Source of the DNA: an uncultured Eubacteriales bacterium | GTDB taxonomy: Bacteria > Bacillota > Clostridia > Oscillospirales > Oscillospiraceae | Assembly: GCA_900543085.1 (NCBI GenBank) | Contig: UQQF01000009.1 | Location: 1-61,736 of the forward strand | DNA: 61,736 nt | Direction: 5' to 3' | Part shown: positions 32,829 to 40,606 of the stretch, one piece after another | Numbering within the stretch: the stretch's first letter is position 1 | Layout: each line of letters begins with the position of its first letter | Program-made: the position numbers and the translations under genes | Notes under the pieces: model-generated | What the model was told of the DNA's origin: nothing | What the model saw: the letters and a program-made list of their open reading frames with translations, nothing else | The model's database searches: none

Positions 32829-34022
32829 ATGGATACAAAAACAGTCAACAAGACCCAGAAAATGCTGATTGTTATACTGGCACTGGTACTGGTGGCGGGG
32901 ATAGCCGCGAGCTGCACTCTCGGCGCCCTGGCAATTCAGCGCATATCCGGTCAGGCGGAGCAGATCACGCAGCTGGGCGAAACGCTCAGAGCGGTCGTGG
33001 GCTCCAACTCCGACACCGTGACTCAGGAGGACGACGTGGCCGTCGCGGGCGAGTATTACATACGCTCCACCCTGCCCATCTCCGACGCCTACAAGTCCGG
33101 CGACACCTCGGCTCTGGACTCGAAGCAGCTCGAGACTCTCAGCATGGCGTCAAAGGTGCTCGACGAGATCATCACCGACGGCATGACCCCATATGACAAG
33201 GAGCTGGCGGTCTACGACTGGATGTGCGCCAACCTCGGACACGAAAGCGGCGTCACCGTCGTAGTCCCCACGGCCAGCGAATACAGCGCGGAGCCCTACG
33301 GCGTGCTCAAGTACGGCGCGGCGGTCTGCGTGGGCTTTGCCACGACGTTCAGGCTTTTCATGCAGATGATGGACATAGACTGCATGGTCGTGCACAACTC
33401 CTATCACAGCTGGAACCTCGTCAAGCTGGACGGAGAGTGGTATCACACCGACATCTACTCCGACGTCAGCAGCGGGAATTACGCCAACTTCAACATGACC
33501 GACGAGATGTGCTCTGTCGCCCACGATTGGGACAGGGAGTTCTTCCCCGCCGCGAACGGTCTCACCTACTGCTACGCCTATCGCAGCGCCAAGGAGCTCT
33601 CCGACGTCTACACCCTCCCCGCGCTCGTGCGCGAGGTGCTGGACTCCGACAGCCTCAGCAATCTCTACTTCCTGTTCGACGCCGACAAGCACACCCAGCA
33701 GGTGGTGTCTTCCATGATGGGTCTCGTGGACGGCGCGCTCTCAAGCTACGCCGATCAGAACGGGCGCACCATCTGGATGGAATACAACATGCAGCTGGTC
33801 GAGGGGCGCGTACTGCTTACGGTCGGCCTCACCGAGTACAGCGAAGACGATGATGAGCCGGCGCAGGAGCTCGGCGAGGACGAGCTGACCCGCATCAGCG
33901 AGGCTGTCGACGCTGCCTTCGGCGACGTCACCGGCGACTCGTCCGAGGTCGACGGCGCCGACGACGGCTACTATGAGGATCTGACGGCGGACGCCGCCGC
34001 AATGGCGGGGGTGAGCGCATGA
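32829..34022 (+). CDS. Membrane-anchored transglutaminase-like protein
   Basis: 397 aa. One N-terminal transmembrane segment (about 12-36) is followed by a coiled linker and a transglutaminase-like fold around residues 110-245: LAVYDWMCANLGHES, the nucleophile in YGAAVCVGFATTF, and HSWNLVKLDGEWYHTDIYSD with the catalytic His and Asp. These extracytoplasmic papain-like domains are found in Firmicutes and may act as peptidases or crosslinkers. The tail is very acidic (DDDEPAQELGEDEL, DGADDGYYEDL). Its stop overlaps the start of the DUF4358 lipoprotein gene (ATGA), so the two are translated together and may form a surface complex. Confidence 0.88.
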   Translation: MDTKTVNKTQKMLIVILALVLVAGIAASCTLGALAIQRISGQAEQITQLGETLRAVVGSNSDTVTQEDDVAVAGEYYIRSTLPISDAYKSGDTSALDSKQLETLSMASKVLDEIITDGMTPYDKELAVYDWMCANLGHESGVTVVVPTASEYSAEPYGVLKYGAAVCVGFATTFRLFMQMMDIDCMVVHNSYHSWNLVKLDGEWYHTDIYSDVSSGNYANFNMTDEMCSVAHDWDREFFPAANGLTYCYAYRSAKELSDVYTLPALVREVLDSDSLSNLYFLFDADKHTQQVVSSMMGLVDGALSSYADQNGRTIWMEYNMQLVEGRVLLTVGLTEYSEDDDEPAQELGEDELTRISEAVDAAFGDVTGDSSEVDGADDGYYEDLTADAAAMAGVSA

Positions 34023-34510
34023 AACGCCTTGCGGTCCTTGCGCTGACGCTCGTGCTCGCGCTCTGCCTCGCGGCCTGCGGAGGCGGCGGAGCCGGAGCCC
34101 CCGCAGCCGACCCCGTCGCGCTGGGCAAGTCGCTCTCCGGCCAGGCAGCCAGCCTGCCCGGCATGGAGACCGTGTCCAGCGAGTCCGAAGACGGCGAGCA
34201 GCTGTTCAAATACCTCTCCGACCTGGACTACGGCAAGGTGGCCGGCTACTACATGTCCTACGCCTCCGCAGGTACGGCGGAGGAGATAGCCGTGATCCGT
34301 CTCAGGGACAGCGCGGACGCGGCCGAGGCGCGCGCCTCGCTGGAGCGCCACCTTGAAAGCCGGCGCGGACTGTTCCGGGTCTACGACCCGGAGCAGGCGG
34401 CGATGCTTGAAAAAGCAGCGCTCGTCTCCGAGGGCGACGTAGTCGCGCTCATAATCTGCGAAAACGCATCCGACCTGGCCGGCGGCCTGCGCAGCGAGCT
34501 TCGCGGCTGA
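34019..34510 (+). CDS. DUF4358-family lipoprotein
   Basis: 163 aa. Signal peptide with lipobox LCLAAC (about 15-20) and a Gly/Ala-rich spacer, then one compact domain (KYLSDLDYGKVAGYYMSYAS, EEIAVIRLRDSADAAEAR, ASLERHLESRRGLFRVYDPEQ) characteristic of DUF4358 in Clostridia. Function unknown. It is coupled to the transglutaminase-like gene by a 4-nt overlap and ended by a terminator. Confidence 0.9.
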   Translation: MKRLAVLALTLVLALCLAACGGGGAGAPAADPVALGKSLSGQAASLPGMETVSSESEDGEQLFKYLSDLDYGKVAGYYMSYASAGTAEEIAVIRLRDSADAAEARASLERHLESRRGLFRVYDPEQAAMLEKAALVSEGDVVALIICENASDLAGGLRSELRG

Positions 34511-34533
34511 AAACCTATCCTTGACCCAAACAG

Positions 34534-34566
34534 CGAAGGGACACCGCCGGTGTCCCTTCGTTTTCT
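34534..34566 (+). terminator. Terminator after the lipoprotein gene
   Basis: CGAAGGGACACC/GGTGTCCCTTCG stem, then TTTTCTT. It also lies at the end of the convergent peptidase gene. Confidence 0.8.
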
Positions 34567-34577
34567 TATTGTGCAGA

Positions 34578-36272
34578 TCACACGCCGCTGTTGGCGTCCA
34601 GCCAGGCCTTGGCGGCCTCGGCCACGGCCTTGAGCGTCTCCGGCTCGAACGGGGAGTCCAGCCCCGCCCTGTCCAGCAGCTCGCGGAAGGTCAGCGTGCC
34701 GCCCAGGCTGGTGTAGGCCATGTACTTCTCCCAGGCCGCGGCCTTGTCGCGCTTTATCATGACCCAGAACTCCAGCGACACGGTCTGCGCCAGGCAGTAG
34801 TCTATATAGTAGAACGGGCTGATGTATATGTGCCTCTGCCGCTGCCAGGCGCGCCCGGAGGAGTAGAAGCCCAGGCTCTCCTCGGGCTTGAGCCAGGGCA
34901 TGTAGACCGCGGCCAGGCGGCTCCAGGCGGCGTTGCGCTGCTCGGGCGTGTACTCGGGGTGCTCGTAGCACTCGTGCTGGAAGTGGTCGACCAGCGTGCC
35001 GTAGGGTATGAAGGTCACCGCGTCGGCCAGGTGCTGCCAGCGGAACTTGTCCGCGTCCGCGCCGAAGAAGCGCTCAGCCCACGGCTCGGCGAAGAACTCC
35101 ATGCTCATGGAGTGCACCTCGCAGCCCTCCAGGCTGGGGGACGAGCTCTCGGCCGGGACTATGTCGCGGCTCGTCCAGCTGGCGAAGGCGTGCCCGGCCT
35201 CGTGAGTTATGACCTCCACGTCGCCGCTGGTGCCGTTGAAGTTGGCGAAGATATACGGCGTCTTGTAGGCCGTCAGCGTGGTGCAGTACCCGCCGCCCGC
35301 CTTGCCCGGGCGGGACAGGACGTCCATCATGCCGTTTTCAAGCATGTGGTCTATGAACTCGGCGGTCTCGCCGCTCAACTCGTGGTAGAAGCTCCGCCCG
35401 GCCTCCAGGATGTCCTCCGGCGTGCCAACGGGGCGGGCGTTGCCGTCGGTGAACCACATGGCGCAGTCGGCGTAGCCCATGGGCAGGCTCTTGCCCAGGC
35501 GCTTCGCCACCGTCTCGTACACGCTGTAGGCTATCGGCACGATGTAGTCCACGACGGCGGCGCGGAAGCGCTCCACGTCGGCCTTGTCGTAGCAGTTGCG
35601 CTGCATACGGTCGTAGCCCAGGGGGATGTAGCCGTCATGCCCCAGCTTCCGCCCCATCTTGTCGCGCAGCGTCACCAGCTCGGCGTAGATGGCGTCCAGG
35701 CTCTCCGCGTGCTCGGCGTACCAGGCGTCCTCAGCCGCCCAGGCGGCGGCGCGTCGGGACGCATCCGCGTCCTGCTTTATAGGCGTGAGCTGCGAGAGCG
35801 TGTACACGCCGCCCTCAAAGGGTATCTGCGCCCCGGCCAGGAGCTTTGAATACTCCGTGGTCAGCGCGTTCTCGCGCTGAAGCTCCGGCACGATCTCCGG
35901 CGAGAAGGTGCGCGCGTCTATCTCGGCGTTCAGGAACATGACGCGGTTGTACTTCTCCTCGAAGGCGGCGCGGTACGGCGTCCTTAGCAGCGCGTCCTGC
36001 CAGCGCTGGACGTACTCCTCCAGCTCCGGCGCGTGCTCGTCTATATACGCGACCTCGGCGTCGTAGAACTCGTCGCGCGTGTCTATGTCGTGGCGGATGT
36101 TCGCCACGGTGAGCGCGGTGTCGAACTTCGCCGAGAAGTCCTCCACCTCCAGGAACACCGCCTCGGCCTCCTCAAAGCTCCCGGCCGCGCTCAGGCGTTC
36201 GGCGGCGGAGGCGTAGAACCTCGCCGCGGCGTCGAAGTCCGCACGGGTGTAAGATATATCCGCAAATTTCAT
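34578..36272 (-). CDS. pepF: M3-family oligoendopeptidase (PepF-like)
   Basis: Zinc metallopeptidase of 564 aa. The HExxH zinc site is VITHEAGHAFASW (about 352-364), with the third ligand in CEVHSMSMEFFAEP about 26 residues later, the M3 layout. YCTTLTAYKTPYIFANFNGT precedes the site and YISPFYYIDYCLAQ follows near the C-terminus. No signal peptide, so it acts in the cytoplasm on peptides of roughly 5-20 residues. It is a single gene with an AGGAGGAAG ribosome site before the ATG. Confidence 0.94.
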   Translation of the reverse strand: MKFADISYTRADFDAAARFYASAAERLSAAGSFEEAEAVFLEVEDFSAKFDTALTVANIRHDIDTRDEFYDAEVAYIDEHAPELEEYVQRWQDALLRTPYRAAFEEKYNRVMFLNAEIDARTFSPEIVPELQRENALTTEYSKLLAGAQIPFEGGVYTLSQLTPIKQDADASRRAAAWAAEDAWYAEHAESLDAIYAELVTLRDKMGRKLGHDGYIPLGYDRMQRNCYDKADVERFRAAVVDYIVPIAYSVYETVAKRLGKSLPMGYADCAMWFTDGNARPVGTPEDILEAGRSFYHELSGETAEFIDHMLENGMMDVLSRPGKAGGGYCTTLTAYKTPYIFANFNGTSGDVEVITHEAGHAFASWTSRDIVPAESSSPSLEGCEVHSMSMEFFAEPWAERFFGADADKFRWQHLADAVTFIPYGTLVDHFQHECYEHPEYTPEQRNAAWSRLAAVYMPWLKPEESLGFYSSGRAWQRQRHIYISPFYYIDYCLAQTVSLEFWVMIKRDKAAAWEKYMAYTSLGGTLTFRELLDRAGLDSPFEPETLKAVAEAAKAWLDANSGV

Positions 36273-36358
36273 GGCATCTTCCTCCTAAAAAGAACTCGCA
36301 ATCGTATCAATTGATAGTAATTAAGCATAATTTGCTCGCAAAATCAGTCACAGTGTGC

Positions 36359-36364
36359 TATAAT
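36359..36364 (+). promoter_or_regulatory. Extended -10 promoter of the third SDR gene
   Basis: TGcTATAAT (36356-36364), with no clear -35, 62 nt before the SDR start codon. Confidence 0.45.
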
Positions 36365-36425
36365 GTCGTCGGCAGGAAGGCACGGCCGGCCTAAACGGCT
36401 AATCCACTTCCGGAGGTAATACCAA

Positions 36426-37214
36426 ATGGGTAGACTCGAAGACAAAGTTGTAATCATAACCGGCGCAAGCTCCGGCATCGGCGCCAAGGCCGCCGAGATC
36501 TTCGGCCGCGAGGGAGCCAAGCTGGCGCTCGGCGCGCGCAGGACCGAGCTTCTGGAGCAGTCGGCGCAGAAGGCGCTCAACGCCGGCGCCGCGGACGCCA
36601 TCGCCGTCACTACCGATATCCGTGAAGTCGACCAGTGCGACGCCCTTGTCGACGCCGCGCTCAAGCGCTACGGCCGCATCGACGTACTCGTCAACGACGC
36701 CGGCATCATCGAGCTGGGTCTCCACCCGGTCGACGCCTTTACAGACGACGAGCTGGAGCGCATCGTGGAGACCAACCTCAAGGGCACTATGCGCATGACC
36801 CGCTCCGCTCTGCGCGCCTTCAACGCCCAGGGCACCGGCAATATCGTCACCGTGGCCAGCATCGCCGCGATAAACGGCTGCGGCGCCGGCGTGTACAGCG
36901 CCGCCAAGGGCGGTCTCGTGAGCATGACCAAGCACATAGCCATGCGCTACGCCAACCGCAAGCCCACCATCCGCGCCAACTGCGTCTGCCCCGCCACCGT
37001 GTGGACGGACATGACCCGCCAGGAGATGGCCGCTCAGCCCAACTACAACGACGCGGCGAAGGCGTTCAACGACTCCGTCGGCAAGCACACCTGCATGGAC
37101 GTCGGCATCTGCAAGAGCGTCGACGTGGCCAACGTGCTGCTCTTCCTCGCCTCTGACGAGTCCGCCTGCCTCAACGGCCAGGTCATGACCCTCGACTACG
37201 GCTACGGCCTGTAA
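36426..37214 (+). CDS. Short-chain dehydrogenase/reductase (SDR)
   Basis: 262-aa classical SDR: TGASSGIG (12-19), NDAG (90-93), catalytic serine near 145 in VASIAAINGCG, Tyr157/Lys161 (YSAAKGG), and a C-terminal LNGQVMTLDYGYGL. The basic GARRT after beta-2 points to NADP. It is preceded by GGAGG and is a lone gene between a peptidase and a DUF1232 protein, so there is no pathway context. It resembles 3-oxoacyl-ACP reductase/hydroxysteroid dehydrogenase-type SDRs; the substrate is not predictable. Confidence 0.92.
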   Translation: MGRLEDKVVIITGASSGIGAKAAEIFGREGAKLALGARRTELLEQSAQKALNAGAADAIAVTTDIREVDQCDALVDAALKRYGRIDVLVNDAGIIELGLHPVDAFTDDELERIVETNLKGTMRMTRSALRAFNAQGTGNIVTVASIAAINGCGAGVYSAAKGGLVSMTKHIAMRYANRKPTIRANCVCPATVWTDMTRQEMAAQPNYNDAAKAFNDSVGKHTCMDVGICKSVDVANVLLFLASDESACLNGQVMTLDYGYGL

Positions 37215-37231
37215 AAGACAAAAGCACCGTT

Positions 37232-37267
37232 CCACCCGTCTCCATGCGTGGAGACGGGTGGTCTTTT
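37232..37267 (+). terminator. Terminator after the third SDR gene
   Basis: Perfect 12-bp stem CCACCCGTCTCC/GGAGACGGGTGG with a 6-nt loop, followed by TCTTTT. Confidence 0.85.
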
Positions 37268-37285
37268 CCTATGGCCGCGCCGGTC

Positions 37286-37732
37286 TCAGGCGATTTCCAC
37301 CTCGACGCGCACGCCCAGGCGCCTGGCCAGGCGGCGCACCGCCCCGGCGCCGAAGCGCTCGTTGAGCGAGTCCATCAGCGCTTTGAACCTGCGCAGCTCG
37401 GCCGTGTCGCCCGGCCAGTACTCGGCCATGGCCTCCTCGCCTATGTCGTCCATCACCAGCGCGAGAGCCATCAGCGCGACGTAGACGTCGTCCAGCACGC
37501 CGAAGGGCAGCGCGTCCAGCGGCATGGCCAGATAGGCCGCCGCCAGTCCCAGCTTGAACTTGGCGCGCTTCGGCACGCGCCCGTCGCGCAGCAGCCTGAA
37601 CAGTGTGTAGATTATGTCCGGCGCTCCGGCCGCCACCTCCGCCAGCCTGCCCGCGCCCAGGTCGCGCGCAGCCGCTATCGCCGAGTCCCGCAGCCTGCAA
37701 TAGGTGTCCTTCATATAGCTTGGCTCTGCCAT
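37286..37732 (-). CDS. DUF1232 (YkvA-like) membrane protein
   Basis: 148 aa. The DUF1232 core is KFKLGLAAAYLAMPLDALPF followed by DDVYVALMALALVMDDI, in which the proline-containing helix and aspartates are the family signature (usually ...YLLSPIDLIPD...). Outside it the protein is helical and charged. YkvA-type proteins are small, probably membrane-associated, and of unknown function. Lone gene convergent with the SDR gene. Confidence 0.85.
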   Translation of the reverse strand: MAEPSYMKDTYCRLRDSAIAAARDLGAGRLAEVAAGAPDIIYTLFRLLRDGRVPKRAKFKLGLAAAYLAMPLDALPFGVLDDVYVALMALALVMDDIGEEAMAEYWPGDTAELRRFKALMDSLNERFGAGAVRRLARRLGVRVEVEIA

Positions 37733-37886
37733 TTCGGCTCCCCCTTGTCATTTTTGGTGCCTACATTTTATATCATCCGCCGCGCTTTGTAAATCCCCGG
37801 CGGTCGCGTCGCTTATGCGTCGCGACGGCGCGGCAATTAGCATGAAAAAGGCGCAAGAATCCCGTCGTAATTTGTCGAAAAGCCAG

Positions 37887-37942
37887 TTGCATTAACCCCC
37901 CGTTATGTTGTAGAATTGAATTGTTGTTAACACGCCGTTAAC
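37887..37942 (+). promoter_or_regulatory. Promoter and operator-like repeat upstream of xpt
   Basis: TTGCAT (37887-37892), 18 bp, TAGAAT (37911-37916). Just downstream are two GTTAAC palindromes (37926-37931, 37937-37942) within TGTTAACA-cgc-cGTTAACA, a candidate operator. No purine riboswitch fold is seen here. Confidence 0.5.
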
Positions 37943-37989
37943 ATTTTACGGTTTTCGGCAAATTTTACGTGGATTGGAGGCGAACGCCC

Positions 37990-38562
37990 ATGCAGCTTCT
38001 GGAGCGCCGCATAATGACGGACGGGGAAGTCCTGCCCGGCGGCATACTGAAGGTGGACGGCTTCCTGAACCACCAGATGGACCCCCAGCTGCTCACCGCC
38101 ATGGGTGAGGAGTTTCACCGGCTCTTTGCCGGCTCGGGCGTGAACAAAATACTTACCATTGAGGCGTCGGGCATCGGACCGGCCTGTTTTGCAGGCCTGG
38201 CTTTCGGCTGCCCTGTTTTATTTGCCAAGAAAAACCGCACCAGCAATCTGGCGGGCGAGTTCTGGACCAGCAAGGTCTACTCGTTCACCCACCACGTCGA
38301 AAACACCATCCTCGTCTCGAAGAAGTACCTCGGCGAAGGCGACCGCGTGCTGATAATAGACGACTTCCTCGCCAACGGCGCGGCTCTCGACGGCCTCATC
38401 ACCCTGTGCCTGAACGCCGGAGCGGAGGTCGCCGGCGCTGGCATCTGCATAGAAAAATCCTTCCAACCCGGCGGCGACCGCATCCGCAGCCGCGGCATCA
38501 GGGTGGAGAGTCTGGCACGCATCAAAAGCATGACAGATGATGGTGGAATCGAGTTTTGCTGA
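37990..38562 (+). CDS. xpt: Xanthine phosphoribosyltransferase
   Basis: 190 aa, near the 194 of B. subtilis Xpt. It salvages xanthine (and less well guanine) with PRPP to XMP. Conserved stretches: VDGFLNHQMDP, ILTIEASGIGPA, the PRPP loop VLIIDDFLANGAAL (about 117-130), and GAGICIEKSFQPGG. The ATG at 37990 has GGAGG 10 nt upstream. It lies about 600 bp before the riboswitch-controlled purine transporter, a natural partner, but has its own promoter. Confidence 0.95.
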   Translation: MQLLERRIMTDGEVLPGGILKVDGFLNHQMDPQLLTAMGEEFHRLFAGSGVNKILTIEASGIGPACFAGLAFGCPVLFAKKNRTSNLAGEFWTSKVYSFTHHVENTILVSKKYLGEGDRVLIIDDFLANGAALDGLITLCLNAGAEVAGAGICIEKSFQPGGDRIRSRGIRVESLARIKSMTDDGGIEFC

Positions 38563-39030
38563 ATCCACCTGCATCTTTCTGTTTTACCCTTAACTTTAGT
38601 ATTCCTGAGGGATTTCTTTTTGTGGCGACAAAAAGAAACCCCTCAGACTCCAAAGAGAAAAACGCTTTTGGTGCGATGGTTAGGCGGGGAATAGTGTTCA
38701 CCACACGGTTCGACATATATAAGTTTGCATCCCTAAGATTTATGCCAGATTAGGGTGCCACTGTCTTACCGCGCGGACGACCACCCCAACTAATTACCCA
38801 CGTAAGCGCTCCGGCGCAAAGCGCCGTCGCGCGAAAAAGACTGCACCCCAGTCTCGTAAAGTCTAAGGGATACCAACGTATCTATGTCGAACCGCCAAGA
38901 TAAAACTATCCCCCGGCCTATTAAACCACCCAAGCGGCTTTCCTTTCGGGGTCTGGGACGCTTTCTTTGGCCAAGACCAAAGAAAGCGCCCCAGGAAATT
39001 CTTTTAAATATATGAAAAAAGAATATCGCA
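38563..39030. other. Gene-free region with two long hairpins
   Basis: No gene. A hairpin CTGAGGG.TTTCTTTTTGT/ACAAAAAGAAACCCCTCAG (38605-38646) follows xpt and can end its transcript. A second GGGaCGCTTTCTTTGG/CCAAAGAAAGCGcCCC (about 38955-38993) lies just before the riboswitch. Between them is about 300 bp of non-coding, moderately GC sequence with many stops in all frames. The two TTTCTTTnG/CnAAAGAAA stems look related and may mark a second intergenic repeat family or a decayed insertion. Confidence 0.55.
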
Positions 39031-39031
39031 C

Positions 39032-39096
39032 CGATATATGCCGGGGAATATGGCTCCGGCGTCTCTACCCAGCCCCCGTAAACGGCCGGACTATCG
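39032..39096 (+). ncRNA. Purine riboswitch aptamer (guanine class)
   Basis: P1 CGATA (39032-39036)/TATCG (39092-39096). P2 GCCGGGG/CTCCGGC around loop AATATGG. J2/3 GTCTCTACC. P3 closing a CCGTAAAC loop. J3/1 GGACTAT. Loops and junctions match the purine riboswitch consensus. The specificity base in J3/1 (ACTAT) is C, as in guanine/hypoxanthine-sensing members, not U as in adenine ones. Confidence 0.9.
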
Positions 39097-39103
39097 TTCC
39101 AGT

Positions 39104-39133
39104 GGCAGTGTACGGGTGTACGCTGCCTTTTTT
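39104..39133 (+). terminator. Riboswitch expression-platform terminator
   Basis: GGCAGTGTAC/GTACGCTGCC (one G-T pair) with a short loop, then TTTTTT, 8 nt after the aptamer. Purine binding would favour this terminator, turning off the transporter operon when purines are abundant. Confidence 0.85.
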
Positions 39134-39187
39134 GGTCTTAGGCTCGTGGAGAGCTTTAAGATAAATAAGACTTTTGGAGGAACAAAA

Positions 39188-40453
39188 ATGAAGAAGTTTC
39201 TTGCGCTGCTTCTCGCGCTGGTAATGGTCTTCGCGCTCGCCGCCTGCGGCGGAGACGACGGAGACGCTACCGCCTCTGCCCAGCCCACCGCCGGCGCCTC
39301 CGGCGCCCCCGACGACGGCGAGACCGCCGGCGTCCCCGAGGATTTCAAGGTCGGTTTCATCTTCCTGCACGATGAGAACTCGACCTACGACCTCAACTTC
39401 ATCAACGCCGCCAACGCCGCCATCGAGGAGCTGGGTCTGACCGAGGATCAGTACGAGTTCCGCTACAACGTCCCCGAGGACCAGTCCTGCTACGACGCCG
39501 CTGCCGAGCTCGCCGACGACGGCTGCGACATCATCTTCGCCGACAGCTTCGGTCACGAGTCCTACATCATCCAGGCTGCCCAGGAGTTCGAGGACGTTCA
39601 GTTCTGCCACTCCACCGGCACCCGCGCCCACACCGAGGGTCTCGCCAACTACCACAACGCCTTCGCCTCCATCTATGAGGGCCGCTACCTCGCCGGCATC
39701 GTCGCCGGTCTCAAGCTCAACGAGATGATCGCCAACGGCGAGATCACCGAGGACGAGGCCAAGATGGGCTACGTCGGTGCCTACACCTACGCCGAGGTGC
39801 TCTCCGGCTACACCAGCTTCTACCTGGGCGCCAAGAGCGTCTGCCCCAGCGTGACCATGGACGTCACCTTCACCGGCTCCTGGTACGACGAGACCGACGA
39901 GCGTGAGGCCGCCAACAACCTCATCGCGGGCGGCTGCGTCCTCATCAGCCAGCACGCCGACTCCATGGGCGCCCCCTCCGCCTGCGAGGAGCACGGCGTT
40001 CCCAACGTCAGCTACAACGGCTCCACCGCCGCCAGCTGCCCCGAGACCTACCTCGTCTCCAGCCGCATTGACTGGACTCCCTACTACCTGTACGCCATCA
40101 ACTGCGTCCTCAACGGCGAGGAGATAGCCGCTGACTGGACCGGCACCCTCGAGACCGGCTCCGTCGTGCTGACCGAGCTGGGCGAGAACGTCGCCGAGGG
40201 CACCCAGGAGGCCATTGACGAGGCCATGGCCGCCCTCGAGGCCGGCACGCTGCACGTCTTCGACACCAGCACCTTCACCGTCGATGGCGCCGCCGTCGAC
40301 AGCTACATGGCCGACGTCGACACCGACGCCGACAACACCGGCGACACCGAGGCCATAGCCGACGGCTACTTCCACGAGAGCGAGTACCGCTCCGCCCCCT
40401 ACTTCGACCTCCAGATAGACGGCATCACCCTTCTGGACGTCAACTACGGTTGA
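39188..40453 (+). CDS. BMP-family nucleoside/purine-binding lipoprotein
   Basis: 421 aa. Signal peptide and lipobox ALAAC (Cys about residue 20), Asp/Gly/Ala-rich linker to about 50, then the BMP (PnrA-like) domain: KVGFIFLHDENS, DDGCDIIFADSFGHESYI, FCHSTGTRAH, GRYLAGIVAGLKL, KMGYVGAYTYAEVLSGYTSF, GGCVLISQHADS. BMP proteins capture purine nucleosides for ABC importers. AGGAGG is 8 nt before the ATG. The upstream guanine-class riboswitch supports a purine/nucleoside cargo. The GC-rich, highly biased codons suggest strong expression. Confidence 0.94.
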   Translation: MKKFLALLLALVMVFALAACGGDDGDATASAQPTAGASGAPDDGETAGVPEDFKVGFIFLHDENSTYDLNFINAANAAIEELGLTEDQYEFRYNVPEDQSCYDAAAELADDGCDIIFADSFGHESYIIQAAQEFEDVQFCHSTGTRAHTEGLANYHNAFASIYEGRYLAGIVAGLKLNEMIANGEITEDEAKMGYVGAYTYAEVLSGYTSFYLGAKSVCPSVTMDVTFTGSWYDETDEREAANNLIAGGCVLISQHADSMGAPSACEEHGVPNVSYNGSTAASCPETYLVSSRIDWTPYYLYAINCVLNGEEIAADWTGTLETGSVVLTELGENVAEGTQEAIDEAMAALEAGTLHVFDTSTFTVDGAAVDSYMADVDTDADNTGDTEAIADGYFHESEYRSAPYFDLQIDGITLLDVNYG

Positions 40454-40498
40454 TAATAAACTGCATAAAAAGGCCTCTACGGTCTTTTTCAACGCACA

Positions 40499-40563
40499 CC
40501 GGCAAGCCCTGCGGGGCTTGCCGGCAAAGGACAACGTACCGGCTCGCCGGTGCGCTGTCCTTT
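40499..40563 (+). promoter_or_regulatory. Tandem stem-loops between binding protein and ATPase genes
   Basis: CCGGCAAGCCC/GGGGCTTGCCGG (40499-40524) and AAAGGACA.CG/.CGCTGTCCTTT (40526-40563), with a smaller AAAAAGGCC/GGTCTTTTT hairpin before them. These could protect the binding-protein mRNA and attenuate read-through, giving more lipoprotein than transporter. Confidence 0.6.
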
Positions 40564-40606
40564 GAGGTTTTTTCGTTCCCATTAAATTTTTACAGGAGGT
40601 ACGCCC

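Noticed and set aside
37795..37989. A purine riboswitch upstream of xpt
   Set aside because: No aptamer core (TNTCTACC, ACTAT junctions) is present; only a promoter and GTTAAC palindromes.
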